A stretch of DNA of 58,960 bases from Streptomyces hydrogenans (GTDB lineage Bacteria; Actinomycetota; Actinomycetes; Streptomycetales; Streptomycetaceae), in NCBI RefSeq assembly GCF_014656075.1, contig NZ_BNBS01000010.1, positions 62,587 to 121,546 of the forward strand, read 5' to 3'. The notes below the pieces were generated by a model. The model worked only from the letters and a program-made list of their open reading frames with translations. It searched no databases and was not told the DNA's origin. This document shows positions 40,748-49,720 of the stretch, one piece after another (position 1 is the stretch's first letter; each line of letters starts with the position of its first letter). The translations under genes and the position numbers were made by a program.

Positions 40748-42166
40748 TCACAGGGCGCTGACGATGTCCTCCACGCGGTCCTTGGCATCGCCGAAGAGCA
40801 TGGTGGTGTTGGGGCGGAAGAAGAGGGGGTTCTGGACGCCCGCGTAGCCGGAGGCCATGGAGCGTTTGAAGACGATGACCTGGCCGGCCTCCCAGACGGT
40901 GAGGACGGGCATGCCGGCGAGGGGGCTGCCGGGGTCCTCGGCGCCGGCCGGGTTGACGGTGTCGTTGGCGCCGATGACGAGGACGACGTCGGTGTCGGCG
41001 AAGTCGCCGTTGATCTCGTCCATCTCCAGGACGATGTCGTACGGCACCTTGGCCTCGGCCAGCAGGACGTTCATGTGGCCGGGCAGGCGGCCGGCGACGG
41101 GGTGGATGCCGAAGCGGACGTCGACGCCCTGGGCGCGGAGCTTGGAGGCGAGTTCCGCGACCGGGTACTGGGCCTGGGCGACGGCCATGCCGTATCCGGG
41201 GGTGATGACGACGGAGCGGGCGGCGGCGAGGACCTCGGCGGCGCCCTGGGCGGTGATCTCCTGGTGCTCGCCGTAGTCGACCTCGGAGCCGGCCGGGGCC
41301 TCGATGCCGAAGCCGCCGGCGATGACGGCGAGGAAGGAGCGGTTCATCGCCCGGCACATGATGTAGCTGAGGTAGGCGCCGGAGGAGCCGACGAGGGCGC
41401 CGGTGACGATCAGCAGGTCGTTGCCGAGGAGGAAGCCGGAGGCGGCGGCGGCCCAGCCGGAGTAGCTGTTGAGCATCGAGACGACGACGGGCATGTCGCC
41501 GCCGCCGATGGAGGCGACCAGGTGCCAGCCGAGGGCGAGGGCCAGGGCGGTGGCCGCGATGAGCAGCCAGAGGGCGGGGGCGACGGTGAAGCGGACGGTG
41601 AGGACGAGGAAGAGGGCGAGGGCGCCGAGGTTGAGGGCGTTCTTGCCGGGGAGGGTCAGCGGCCGGGAGTCGACGCGGGCGGCGAGTTTGAGGTAGGCGA
41701 CGACGGAGCCGGTGAAGGTGACGGCGCCGATGAAGACGCCGACGAACACCTCGGCGTGGTGGATGCCGAGGGTGCCGAGCGCGTCGAGGGCGGCGGCCTC
41801 GGCGCCGCCGGGGTGGTGCTCCACGTCGAGGTAGCCGTTCCAGCCGACGAGGACGGCGGCGAGTCCGACGAAGGAGTGGAGCAGCGCGATGAGTTCGGGC
41901 ATGCCGGTCATCTCGACGCCGCGGGCGCGCCACAGGCCGATGAGCGCGCCCGCGAGCATGGCGGCGGCGAGGAGTCCGGCGGCGCCGGCGCCGATGCCCC
42001 GGTCGGCGGCGAGGACGACGGTGGCGACGAGGGCGACGGCCATGCCGAGCATGCCGAAGGCGTTGCCGAGGCGGGCCGATTCGTGCTTGGAGAGTCCGGC
42101 GAGGGCGAGGATGAAGAGCAGCGCGGCGACGAGGTAGGCCGCCTGGGCGGCGTGGGTGGCGGACAT
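40748..42166 (-). CDS. pntB: NAD(P) transhydrogenase subunit beta
   Basis: A protein of 472 residues. The N-terminal half has many TM helices ([52 protein letters not shown]). The C-terminal 180 residues are the NADP-binding domain III ([80 protein letters not shown]). It couples hydride transfer between NADH and NADP+ to proton movement with PntA. It begins 1 bp after the pntA stop. Confidence 0.95.
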   Translation of the reverse strand: MSATHAAQAAYLVAALLFILALAGLSKHESARLGNAFGMLGMAVALVATVVLAADRGIGAGAAGLLAAAMLAGALIGLWRARGVEMTGMPELIALLHSFVGLAAVLVGWNGYLDVEHHPGGAEAAALDALGTLGIHHAEVFVGVFIGAVTFTGSVVAYLKLAARVDSRPLTLPGKNALNLGALALFLVLTVRFTVAPALWLLIAATALALALGWHLVASIGGGDMPVVVSMLNSYSGWAAAASGFLLGNDLLIVTGALVGSSGAYLSYIMCRAMNRSFLAVIAGGFGIEAPAGSEVDYGEHQEITAQGAAEVLAAARSVVITPGYGMAVAQAQYPVAELASKLRAQGVDVRFGIHPVAGRLPGHMNVLLAEAKVPYDIVLEMDEINGDFADTDVVLVIGANDTVNPAGAEDPGSPLAGMPVLTVWEAGQVIVFKRSMASGYAGVQNPLFFRPNTTMLFGDAKDRVEDIVSAL

Positions 42167-42167
42167 G

Positions 42168-43694
42168 TCAGCTCCTGTTGAACATTCCGAGCATGCGGCG
42201 CGTCACCGCGAAGCCGCCGAAGACGTTGATGCTCGCCAGCAGGATCGCGACGGCCGCGAGCGCGGTGACGAGGGTGGAGCCGTGTCCGATCTGGAGCAGC
42301 GCGCCGACGACGATGATCCCGGAGATCGCGTTGGTCACCGACATCAGCGGGGTGTGCAGGGCGTGGTGCACGTGGCCGATGACGTAGTAGCCGATGACGA
42401 TGGCGAGGACGAAGACGGTGACGTGGGGCAGGAGCGCGGGCGGGGCGAAGCCGACGACGAGGAAGAGCGCGAGGGCGGTGAGGGCGACGCCGGTGAAGCG
42501 CCGCCGCGCCGTCATCGGGGTCCTCACCGGTGACACGGGGACCGGGGTCGCGCCGGTGGTGGGGGCCGGGGCGGCGGAGACCTGGACGGGCGGCGGCGGC
42601 CAGGACGGTTCGCCGTCGTGGACGACGGTGACGGAGCGCTGCACGGGGTCGTCCATGTCGAGGACGAGGCGGCCGTCCTTGCCGGGGGTCAGGAGCTTCA
42701 GGAGGTTGAGGAGGTTGGTGCCGTAGAGCTGGGACGCCTGGGCGGGGAGGCGGCCGGCGAGGTCGGTGTAGCCGAGGATGGTGACACCGTTGGCGGTGAC
42801 GGTGCGCTCCCCCGGGACGGTGCCCTCGACGTTCCCGCCGTTGGCGGCGGCCATGTCCACGATCACCGAACCGGGCTTCATGGCGGCGACGGTCTCGGCG
42901 GTGATCAGCCGGGGCGCGGGGCGGCCGGGGATGAGGGCGGTGGTGATGACGATGTCGGCCTCGCGGCACTGCCGGGCGTAGAGGGCGGCTTCGCGGGCCT
43001 TGTAGTCGTCGCCCATCTCCTTGGCGTAGCCGGTCGCCGAGACCTCCGTCTCGGGGGACTCGATCGCCAGGTACTCGCCGCCCAGCGAGCGGACCTGGTC
43101 GGCGACTTCGGGGCGCGGGTCGGTGGCCCGGACGATCGCGCCGAGCGAGCCGGCGGTGCCGATGGCCGCGAGTCCGGCGACGCCCGCGCCGACGACGAGG
43201 ACGCGTGCGGGCGGCACCTTTCCGGCGGCGGTGACCTGGCCGGTGAAGAAGCGGCCGAACTCGTGGGCGGCCTCGACGACGGCGCGGTAGCCGGCGATGT
43301 TCGCCATCGAGGAGAGGACGTCCATGGACTGGGCCCGGCTGATGCGGGGCACGGCGTCCAGGGAGAGGACGGTGAGGGGGCGCCGGCCCAGGTCCTCGAC
43401 CGTCGCGGGATCGGAGGCGGGGGCGAAGAGCGCGATGACCGTGGCGCCCGGGCGCAGCCGGTCGAGGTGGTCCGGTGGCGGGGCGTTCACGCCGAGCACG
43501 ACGTCCGCGGTCACCGCCTCGCCGGTGCGGGCGCCGGCCGTCTCGTACGCGGCGTCGGGGAAGCCCGCCGCGGCGCCCGCGTCCGGGTCGACGACGACCT
43601 CGTGGCCGAGCGCGCGGATCTTCTCGACCGTGGCGGGCGTCGCCGCCACGCGCCGCTCGCCGTCCCGCGCCTCCTTGAGGACTCCGACAATCAC
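42168..43694 (-). CDS. pntA: NAD(P) transhydrogenase subunit alpha
   Basis: About 508 residues from GTG 43694, with GGAGG six nt upstream; GTG 43697 is an alternative. Residues 1-375 are the NAD-binding domain I ([60 protein letters not shown]). A Pro/Ala linker of about 45 residues leads to the TM part ([40 protein letters not shown]). Thus the two alpha pieces, separate in some bacteria, are one gene here. It supplies NADPH in the cytoplasm by consuming the proton gradient. An operator-like palindrome lies about 90 bp upstream. Confidence 0.95.
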   Translation of the reverse strand: MIVGVLKEARDGERRVAATPATVEKIRALGHEVVVDPDAGAAAGFPDAAYETAGARTGEAVTADVVLGVNAPPPDHLDRLRPGATVIALFAPASDPATVEDLGRRPLTVLSLDAVPRISRAQSMDVLSSMANIAGYRAVVEAAHEFGRFFTGQVTAAGKVPPARVLVVGAGVAGLAAIGTAGSLGAIVRATDPRPEVADQVRSLGGEYLAIESPETEVSATGYAKEMGDDYKAREAALYARQCREADIVITTALIPGRPAPRLITAETVAAMKPGSVIVDMAAANGGNVEGTVPGERTVTANGVTILGYTDLAGRLPAQASQLYGTNLLNLLKLLTPGKDGRLVLDMDDPVQRSVTVVHDGEPSWPPPPVQVSAAPAPTTGATPVPVSPVRTPMTARRRFTGVALTALALFLVVGFAPPALLPHVTVFVLAIVIGYYVIGHVHHALHTPLMSVTNAISGIIVVGALLQIGHGSTLVTALAAVAILLASINVFGGFAVTRRMLGMFNRS

Positions 43695-43780
43695 CACACC
43701 CCTCCGTTCGTCGCTGTCGTCCCCACCTTGGCCCGTGCGGGCCGCCGCGTGAAGAAGGCTCGCGCGCGGGAGATCGAAGA

Positions 43781-43821
43781 TCATTCACGTATATGAATCA
43801 GACGAGTGTGCGGGCTAGGGT
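43781..43821 (+). promoter_or_regulatory. Operator-like palindrome and -10 element between pntA and the esterase gene
   Basis: The 20-bp sequence at 43781-43800 is an imperfect palindrome (core ATTCA-CGTATA-TGAAT) in an AT-rich patch rare for this genome. TAGGGT at 43816-43821 fits a -10 element for the plus-strand esterase, which would put the palindrome over the -35 position. No good -35 hexamer is seen. The binding protein is unknown. Confidence 0.4.
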
Positions 43822-43882
43822 GGTTCGGGCCGGAGTGGACCGGTCGACATTTCGAACGTGACGACCTGACCAGGTGGTGTTC

Positions 43883-44860
43883 ATGACCCTGTTCGACATG
43901 CCCCTCGACCGGCTGCGCGAGTACCGCAGCGCCTCGGTGGAGCCGGAGGACTTCGACGCGTTCTGGGCGAAGACGCTCGGGGCGTCGCGGGAGCACGCGC
44001 TGGACGCGCGGTTCGAGCGCGTGGCGACGGGGCTCACGACGGTGGAGACGTACGACGTGACGTTCTCCGGGTTCGACGGGCAGCCGGTCAAGGGGTGGTT
44101 CGTCGTCCCGGCCGGGGTGACCGAACCGGTGCCGGTCGTCGTCGAGTTCCTGGGGTACGGCGGCGGGCGCGGGCTCGCGCACGGCCATCTGCTGTGGGCC
44201 TCGGCGGGGTTCGCGCACTTCGTGATGGACACCCGCGGCCAGGGCAGCGGTTGGGCGCCGGGCGACACCGCGGACCCGGTGGGCAGCGGACCGGCGTTCC
44301 CGGGGTTCATGACGCGGGGCGTCGAGGACCCGGAGACGTACTACTACCGGCGGCTGTACACGGACGCGGTGCGCGCGGTGGAGGCGGCCCGTTCGCATCC
44401 GCTGGTGGACGCGGGGCGCACCGCGGTGACCGGGATCAGCCAGGGCGGCGGCATCACGATCGCCGTCTCGGGGCTGGTGCCGGACCTGGTGGCGGTGGCG
44501 CCGGACGTTCCGTTCCTGTGCGACTTCCCGCGCGCGACGACGGTGACGGACCGGAAGCCCTACCGGGAGATCGGCGACTACCTGAAGACGCACCGGGGCC
44601 GGGTGGCGCGGGTGCGGGAGACGCTGGCGTACTTCGACGGGGTGCACTTCGCGGCCCGGGCGACGGCGCCGGCGCTGTTCTCCACCGCGCTGGAGGACCA
44701 GACCTGCCCGCCGTCGACGGTGTTCGCGGCGTTCAACGCGTACGCGCACGAGGACAAGGCGATCGAGGTCTACGACTTCAACGACCACGAGGGCGGCGGC
44801 GCCTTCCAGCAGGCGGCGCAGCTGGGCTGGCTGCCGGAGCGGCTCCGCGCCGCCCGATAG
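43883..44860 (+). CDS. Acetyl-xylan esterase / cephalosporin-C deacetylase family hydrolase
   Basis: A protein of 325 residues from ATG 43883 (AGGTGG before it; an ATG at 43874 region would add three residues). It has the AXE1 family order: FDMPLDRLREYRSASVEPED, YDVTFSGFDGQPVKGWFVVP, FVMDTRGQGSGWAPGDT, nucleophile S186 in TGISQGGG, D272 in ALEDQTCPP and H302 in NDHEGGG. These enzymes deacetylate acetylated sugars, xylo-oligomers or cephalosporin C. No signal peptide, so it acts on imported substrates in the cytoplasm. A LysR-type gene starts 49 bp downstream on the same strand. Confidence 0.9.
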   Translation: MTLFDMPLDRLREYRSASVEPEDFDAFWAKTLGASREHALDARFERVATGLTTVETYDVTFSGFDGQPVKGWFVVPAGVTEPVPVVVEFLGYGGGRGLAHGHLLWASAGFAHFVMDTRGQGSGWAPGDTADPVGSGPAFPGFMTRGVEDPETYYYRRLYTDAVRAVEAARSHPLVDAGRTAVTGISQGGGITIAVSGLVPDLVAVAPDVPFLCDFPRATTVTDRKPYREIGDYLKTHRGRVARVRETLAYFDGVHFAARATAPALFSTALEDQTCPPSTVFAAFNAYAHEDKAIEVYDFNDHEGGGAFQQAAQLGWLPERLRAAR

Positions 44861-44909
44861 CCCCACCCTTGGTCTGGACCTGTCAGCCGCAGGGCGTCAA
44901 GCTGGGTGC

Positions 44910-45839
44910 ATGGACTTGGAGTTGCGGCACCTGAAGACGGTCAGGGCCATCGCCGAGGCCGGCAGCCTCACGCGCGCGGCCACCGCCCTCGGACTGGCGC
45001 AGCCCGCCCTCAGTGCCCAGCTCAAGCGGATCGAACGGGCCCTGGGCGGAGCCCTGTTCGTGCGCGGCCGGGACGGCGTGCGGGCCACCGCGCTGGGCGA
45101 CCTGGTCCTGGAACGGGCCCGGGTGGTGCTGCCCGCCGTGTGCGAACTCCAGGAGGAGGCCGTCCGGTTCGCGCGGGACGGGGCCGCGGGACACCGCCTC
45201 GGCGGCACCCACGGGCCGCTGCTCGGCGGCCTCGTGGACCGGCTCGCGCGGACGGAGCCGGACGCGCGGGTCACCACGTACACCTCCTGGTCGGAGCGGG
45301 AGATCGCCTGCGGGGTGGTGGCCGGGCGGCTGGACTTCGCGCTCGTCGGCGTCTGCGGGGAGAGCTCCCCGCCGGAGGCGGGACGGCTCGCCTGGACGGA
45401 GGTCGCCCGCGATCCGGTGTACGCGATGCTGGCGACCGGTCATCCCCTGGCGTCCCGCCCCCGGGTCGCGCTCGCCGAACTCGCCTCCGAGGACTGGACG
45501 GACGTGCCCGGCGACGGCTGCTTCGGCGACTGCTTCGCCGCCGCCTGCGTGCGGGCCGGTTTCACCCCGGCCCGGGTGTACGAGACGGACACCGCCTCCT
45601 GCGTCCACCTGGTCCAGGTGGGCCGGGCGGTCGGCCTGTGCCGGGCCACCTTCCCCGCCACCCCCGGCCTCGTCACCCGCCCGCTGACCGGCTCCCCCCT
45701 GGTCTGGCGCCACCTCCTCGGCTGGCACCCCGAGGGCCGGGCCGCCGCCCGCGCCCCCGCCGTCCTCGCCCACGCCCGCGCCGCCCACGCGGAGGCCCTG
45801 GCCCGCAGCGCGGGCCACCCGGCGGACAGCGCCGACTGA
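44910..45839 (+). CDS. LysR-family transcriptional regulator
   Basis: A protein of 309 residues, normal LysR length. Residues 1-60 are the winged HTH (LRHLKTVRAIAEAGSLTRAA, LGLAQPALSAQLKRIERALG). The remainder is the periplasmic-binding-like effector domain (FALVGVCGESSPPEAGRLAW, VYAMLATGHPLASRPRVALA, SCVHLVQVGRAVGLCRATFP). Target and ligand are unknown. It is co-directional with the esterase gene and could control it. No clear Shine-Dalgarno site precedes the ATG. Confidence 0.9.
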   Translation: MDLELRHLKTVRAIAEAGSLTRAATALGLAQPALSAQLKRIERALGGALFVRGRDGVRATALGDLVLERARVVLPAVCELQEEAVRFARDGAAGHRLGGTHGPLLGGLVDRLARTEPDARVTTYTSWSEREIACGVVAGRLDFALVGVCGESSPPEAGRLAWTEVARDPVYAMLATGHPLASRPRVALAELASEDWTDVPGDGCFGDCFAAACVRAGFTPARVYETDTASCVHLVQVGRAVGLCRATFPATPGLVTRPLTGSPLVWRHLLGWHPEGRAAARAPAVLAHARAAHAEALARSAGHPADSAD

Positions 45840-45846
45840 ACTCTCG

Positions 45847-45877
45847 TCAGGTGTCGCAGGGCCCCTGTCAGGTGTCG
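45847..45877 (+). repeat. Duplicated 3' end of the unknown gene including its stop codon
   Basis: The 10-mer tcaggtgtcg occurs at 45847-45856 and again at 45868-45877, exactly 21 bp apart. On the minus strand the second copy contains the stop of the 45868 gene (GACACCTGA), and the first copy repeats GACACCTGA in the same frame downstream. It looks like a small tandem duplication at the gene end. Confidence 0.6.
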
Positions 45878-46338
45878 TAGAGACCGTCCCAGGGAGCGGA
45901 GAACCCCAGGCCGTCGGGGTAGAGCTCCGCCCAGTCCGGCTCCCCGCCGTCCTCGGCGTGCGCCTCCACGACCAGGCCGAACAGCGCGCCCTCGCACCGC
46001 ACGGCGAAGGGAGCCACGGCGATCGACCCGTACCGCCGGCCGGGCAGGGCCTCCAGCCGGCCGTCGAGGAGCCGCCGCGCGGCCTCCACCGCCCGCCGCT
46101 CCCCCTCGGCCGTCGTACCGGTGGACACGATGCTCGACTCCAGGTGCCCGCCGGCCTCGTCGAACCGGTGGAGAACCGCGTACCAGCGCTTGTGCTCCCG
46201 CCAGTCGTCGCCCGCGTCCAGGCCCTCCGGGAAGGCGGCGGTGACCGAGGCGAGGAACTGGCCGCCGTCCCACCGGCCGATGGTCGACGTGCGGTAGTCG
46301 GGCTCGTACGCGATCGGGATGACCTCGGGAACGCTCAT
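45868..46338 (-). CDS. Conserved-looking protein of unknown function
   Basis: A protein of 156 residues from ATG 46338. No signal peptide or TM segment. It has an alternating strand/helix pattern with many aromatic and acidic residues (PIAYEPDYRTSTIGRWDGGQ, HKRWYAVLHRFDEAGGHLES, VEAARRLLDGRLEALPGRRY, AVRCEGALFGLVVEAHAEDG), ending YPDGLGFSAPWDGLYDT. I do not recognise a family. It converges on the LysR gene with 28 bp between stops. Codon use and composition look genuinely coding. Confidence 0.7.
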   Translation of the reverse strand: MSVPEVIPIAYEPDYRTSTIGRWDGGQFLASVTAAFPEGLDAGDDWREHKRWYAVLHRFDEAGGHLESSIVSTGTTAEGERRAVEAARRLLDGRLEALPGRRYGSIAVAPFAVRCEGALFGLVVEAHAEDGGEPDWAELYPDGLGFSAPWDGLYDT

Positions 46339-46480
46339 GGGCGCACCGTAGCCGCCGCCACCGACAGCGGGCCCCGGGGCCATAACGCCGGGGAAGGGGT
46401 CAGGTGGAGGCTCCCGCTCCCCCCGGGGGCCTTCCTACGGTTCTCCGCAGATCCCCCACCGAGAACCGAGGAGACTCCCC

Positions 46481-47851
46481 ATGCTCCGACGACACGCCCG
46501 CGCGGCGTGTACCGCGCTGGCCGCCGCCGGGATGGTGCTGGCCGGGCTTCAGGCCGGGTCCGCGACCGCCGCGCAGCCCTCCCCCGGGACCGGCCCGGGC
46601 GCCCTGAGCGCCGCCCGGGCGCTCGGCGCCACCGAGGCGCGGCCCGAGCTGCTGGCCGCGATGGGCCGTGACCTGGGTCTGACCCGGGCGCAGGCCGAAC
46701 GCCGGCTCGTCAACGAGGCCGAGGCGGGCGCCGCTGTCGCCCTGCTCCGCGACCGGCTCGGCGTCTCCTTCGCCGGGGCCTGGGTCGCCGGCGCCGAGTC
46801 CGGCTCGCTGACCGTGGCCACCACCCGCGCCTCCGACCTCGCCGCGATCCGGGCGGCCGGGGCCGAGGCGGCGCTCGTCCGCCACGGGCTGCCCGCGCTG
46901 GAGCGGGCGAAGGCGGCCCTGGACCGGGCGGCGACCGCCGACGCGCCCGTGCGGTACGTGGACGTCCGCGCGAACGCGCTGGTCGTCGAGGAGACCCGGG
47001 CCGGTGCCGGGAAGCGTCTGGTGGCGGCCACCGGCGTGCAGGCGGAGCTGGTGCGGGTCGTGCGGTCCGCCGAGGCGCCGCGCCCGCTGTACGACCTCCG
47101 GGGCGGCGACGCGTACTACATGGGCGGCGGCGGGCGCTGCTCGGTCGGCTTCCCGGTGACCCGGGGCACCACGCAGGGCTTCGCGACGGCCGGGCACTGC
47201 GGCCGCGCCGGGCAGACCACGAGCGGCTACAACCAGGTCGCGCAGGGCAGCTTCCAGGCGTCGATCTTCCCCGGGAACGACATGGCGTGGGTCGCGGCCA
47301 ACTCCAGCTGGACGGCGACGCCGTACGTGAAGGGCGCGGGCGGGGCGAACGTCCAGGTGACGGGCTCCGTGCTGCAGCCGGTGGGCGCGTCCGTCTGCCG
47401 GTCGGGCTCCACCACCGGCTGGCACTGCGGCACCATCCAGCAGCACAACACGAGCGTCACCTACCCGGAGGGCACGATCAGCGGGGTGACCCGCACGACC
47501 GTGTGCGCCGAGCCGGGCGACTCCGGCGGCTCGTACATCTCCGGCAGCCAGGCCCAGGGCGTGACCTCGGGCGGCTCCGGCAACTGCTCCAGCGGCGGCA
47601 CGACGTACTTCCAGCCGCTGAACCCGATCCTGTCGAACTACGGCCTGACCCTGAAGACGACCGGCACCGACCCGGGCCCCGGCCCCGGCCCCGGTGAGCC
47701 GGAGCCGGGCGGCACGTGGAAGGCGGGCACGGTGTACGCGGCCGGCGCCACGGTCACGTACGGCGGGTCCACCTACCGCTGCCTCCAGGGCCACCAGGCC
47801 CAGGCGGGCTGGGAGCCGCCGAACGTGCCGGCCCTCTGGCAGCGCGTCTGA
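46481..47851 (+). CDS. Streptogrisin C-like secreted serine protease with chitin-binding domain
   Basis: A protein of 456 residues with GAGGAGA before the ATG. Signal peptide to about residue 31. An alpha-lytic-type propeptide covers roughly residues 45-200 (MGRDLGLTRAQAERRLVNEA, FAGAWVAGAESGSLTVATT). The mature chymotrypsin-fold domain starts near YDLRGGDAYYMGGGGRCSVG and has an intact triad: H239 in TAGHC, D267 in GNDMAWV, S348 in PGDSGGSY. A Gly/Pro linker joins a C-terminal CBM5/12 domain (WKAGTVYAAGATVTYGGSTY, GHQAQAGWEPPNVPALWQRV). This is the layout of streptogrisin C, suggesting a protease targeted to chitinous surfaces. Confidence 0.93.
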   Translation: MLRRHARAACTALAAAGMVLAGLQAGSATAAQPSPGTGPGALSAARALGATEARPELLAAMGRDLGLTRAQAERRLVNEAEAGAAVALLRDRLGVSFAGAWVAGAESGSLTVATTRASDLAAIRAAGAEAALVRHGLPALERAKAALDRAATADAPVRYVDVRANALVVEETRAGAGKRLVAATGVQAELVRVVRSAEAPRPLYDLRGGDAYYMGGGGRCSVGFPVTRGTTQGFATAGHCGRAGQTTSGYNQVAQGSFQASIFPGNDMAWVAANSSWTATPYVKGAGGANVQVTGSVLQPVGASVCRSGSTTGWHCGTIQQHNTSVTYPEGTISGVTRTTVCAEPGDSGGSYISGSQAQGVTSGGSGNCSSGGTTYFQPLNPILSNYGLTLKTTGTDPGPGPGPGEPEPGGTWKAGTVYAAGATVTYGGSTYRCLQGHQAQAGWEPPNVPALWQRV

Positions 47852-47870
47852 GGCGCGCCGCCCGTCGCAC

Positions 47871-47905
47871 GAGCGCCACCCGCCCCCGCCGGGCGGGTGG
47901 CGCTC
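47871..47905. terminator. Bidirectional terminator hairpin
   Basis: Perfect 15-bp stem gagcgccacccgccc / gggcgggtggcgctc with a 5-nt loop between the convergent protease and methyltransferase genes. It can serve both strands. Confidence 0.8.
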
Positions 47906-47910
47906 CGGCG

Positions 47911-49671
47911 TCAGCTCGGGCGTCTGCGGGCGTGCAGGGCGTGGGCTCCCAGGGCGAGCGGGGCGCGGCCCACGAGTTCCAGTCCGCAGTCGGCCAGCAG
48001 AGCGGCGTACCGCTCCGCCGTGCGCTCCCGGCCCCCGGTGTTGCACAGCATGTGGAGGTCCCACGCGGTGGCGAGCGAGGGGGCGCCGTCGGTGGGCAGG
48101 AGCCGCTCGACGACGAGGAGGTCCGCGTCCGGGGTCATGGCGGCGGCGCAGTGCCGCAGGATGCTCCGGCAGCGGTCGTCGTCCCAGTCGTGCAGGACGC
48201 GGGAGAGCAGATAGACGCCGGCCCCGGGGGGTACGTCCGCGAAGTCGCCCGCCCGGAGCTCGCAGCGCCCGTCGAGGCCGGCGGCGGCCAGCCGGGGCCG
48301 CGCGGCGGCGAGGACGTGGGGGCGTTCGAGGAGGACCCCGCGCAGGGTGGGGTGGGCCGTCAGGACACGGCCGAGGAGCTCGCCGGTGCCGCCCGCGACG
48401 TCGACGACGGTACGGGCGCGTCCGGGTTCGGTGGCCGCGGCCGTGAGGACCGGGTGGCCGGGCAGCGCGTCGAAGAGGGGGGCGCTCGACACCATGGACC
48501 GGTCGAAGAGGTCGGCGAGTTCGGGGTCGCGGGCGAAGTGGTCGAAGTGGTTCTCGCCGTAGAGGTGGTCGAAGCCGGGCTCCCCGCTCCGGACGGCGTG
48601 GGCGAGGTGGGCGAAGGACTGGTAGAACGGGCCGCCGTACATCAGCGCGAGGGGACGCATGGAGTGGGCGGCCCGGGCGTCCAGGAGCGCGCCGGAGTCG
48701 GTGAGGCGGAAGCCGTCCGGGCCCTCGGAGACGACGCCCAGCATCGCGAGGTACCGCAGCAGGACCGCCAGGCCCTCCGGGTGGGCGCCGACGGTCCGGG
48801 CCAGCTCCGGGGCGGGCGTGCCGGTGTGGCGGTCCAGGGCCTCGGGGAGCCGGAGTTCGGCGCAGGCCGCGAGGGCCTGGGTGGTCCAGGCGCCGGTCAG
48901 CAGCCGCAGCAGCGTCTCGGCCGGCTCCGGGGTCCCGTCCAGGTGCTCGGCCAGCACCTCGCGGTGGTCGCCGCGCGCGTACAACTCCACGCGGCCGTAA
49001 GGGGTCTTGGTGGTGGAGGGGGCGGTGAAGTAGAAGACCGTGCCGTCCTCGTGCGGGTTGTAGCCGCCCCCGTCGGCCGTCGCGCCGTGCCGGGCGAAGC
49101 CGGCCAGCAGCCCGCGCAGCACCAGCGGGTCGGGGCGCTCGACGTCGAAGGCGAGGTGCGCCTCGCGGTCCCGCGCCCGCTCGGCGGCGGCGATCGCGGC
49201 CAGCGGGGATCCCGGCGGCACGGCCAGCGCGAACACCTCCACCGCCCGGTGCTCCCCGGCGGGGCCCCGGACCCCGGGGCGGAGAATCCTTACGTCAAGA
49301 TCGGCGGGGCGGTGGGCGTACCGGGCGGCGAGGCGGTCGCGGACGACGACGCTGGGCTGCGCCCGCGCGTCGGGGGCGAGCCCGCAGGCGGCCAGCTCCG
49401 CCCGGAGGGCCGCCTCGTCGGAGGGGAAGACCAGCAGGGCGGCGTGGGCGAAGCGGCACCGGTCGGTGAGGGCCCGCAGCTCGGGACCGTCGAGGCCGGG
49501 CAGCACGTGCGCGAGCAGGAGGGAGGTCTCCTGCTCGCGGACGAACCGGGCCGCCGCGTCCAGTCGTTCCGCGTCGCCGGTGACGGTGACCGGCACGGTC
49601 GCCGTCGCCTCCCGGCCGGGCAGGAGGGGATGCGGGCGTGCGGGCATGGTGAGGCGTGGTTCGGAGTGCAT
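47911..49671 (-). CDS. SAM-dependent O-methyltransferase with an extra N-terminal domain
   Basis: A protein of 586 residues, well above the roughly 340 typical of this methyltransferase class. From about residue 235 it has the dimerisation winged-helix (LLTGAWTTQALAACAELRLP, LLRYLAMLGVVSEGPDGFRL), then the Rossmann fold with SAM motif VVDVAGGTGELLG near 424, then YLLSRVLHDWDDDRCRSILR, all typical of plant-COMT/DmpM/CrtF-like antibiotic O-methyltransferases. Residues about 25-225 are a separate unrecognised domain (VTVTGDAERLDAAARFVREQ, AHAALLVFPSDEAALRAELA, EAHLAFDVERPDPLVLRGLL, YGRVELYARGDHREVLAEHL). It follows the PobA-like gene by 49 bp on the same strand, so it probably methylates the hydroxyl made by that enzyme. 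Confidence 0.85.
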   Translation of the reverse strand: MHSEPRLTMPARPHPLLPGREATATVPVTVTGDAERLDAAARFVREQETSLLLAHVLPGLDGPELRALTDRCRFAHAALLVFPSDEAALRAELAACGLAPDARAQPSVVVRDRLAARYAHRPADLDVRILRPGVRGPAGEHRAVEVFALAVPPGSPLAAIAAAERARDREAHLAFDVERPDPLVLRGLLAGFARHGATADGGGYNPHEDGTVFYFTAPSTTKTPYGRVELYARGDHREVLAEHLDGTPEPAETLLRLLTGAWTTQALAACAELRLPEALDRHTGTPAPELARTVGAHPEGLAVLLRYLAMLGVVSEGPDGFRLTDSGALLDARAAHSMRPLALMYGGPFYQSFAHLAHAVRSGEPGFDHLYGENHFDHFARDPELADLFDRSMVSSAPLFDALPGHPVLTAAATEPGRARTVVDVAGGTGELLGRVLTAHPTLRGVLLERPHVLAAARPRLAAAGLDGRCELRAGDFADVPPGAGVYLLSRVLHDWDDDRCRSILRHCAAAMTPDADLLVVERLLPTDGAPSLATAWDLHMLCNTGGRERTAERYAALLADCGLELVGRAPLALGAHALHARRRPS

Positions 49672-49720
49672 TCCCTGTCCAGGGTGAAGGTGGGGTGGGG
49701 AGAGAATAAGTGAGGGTGCG

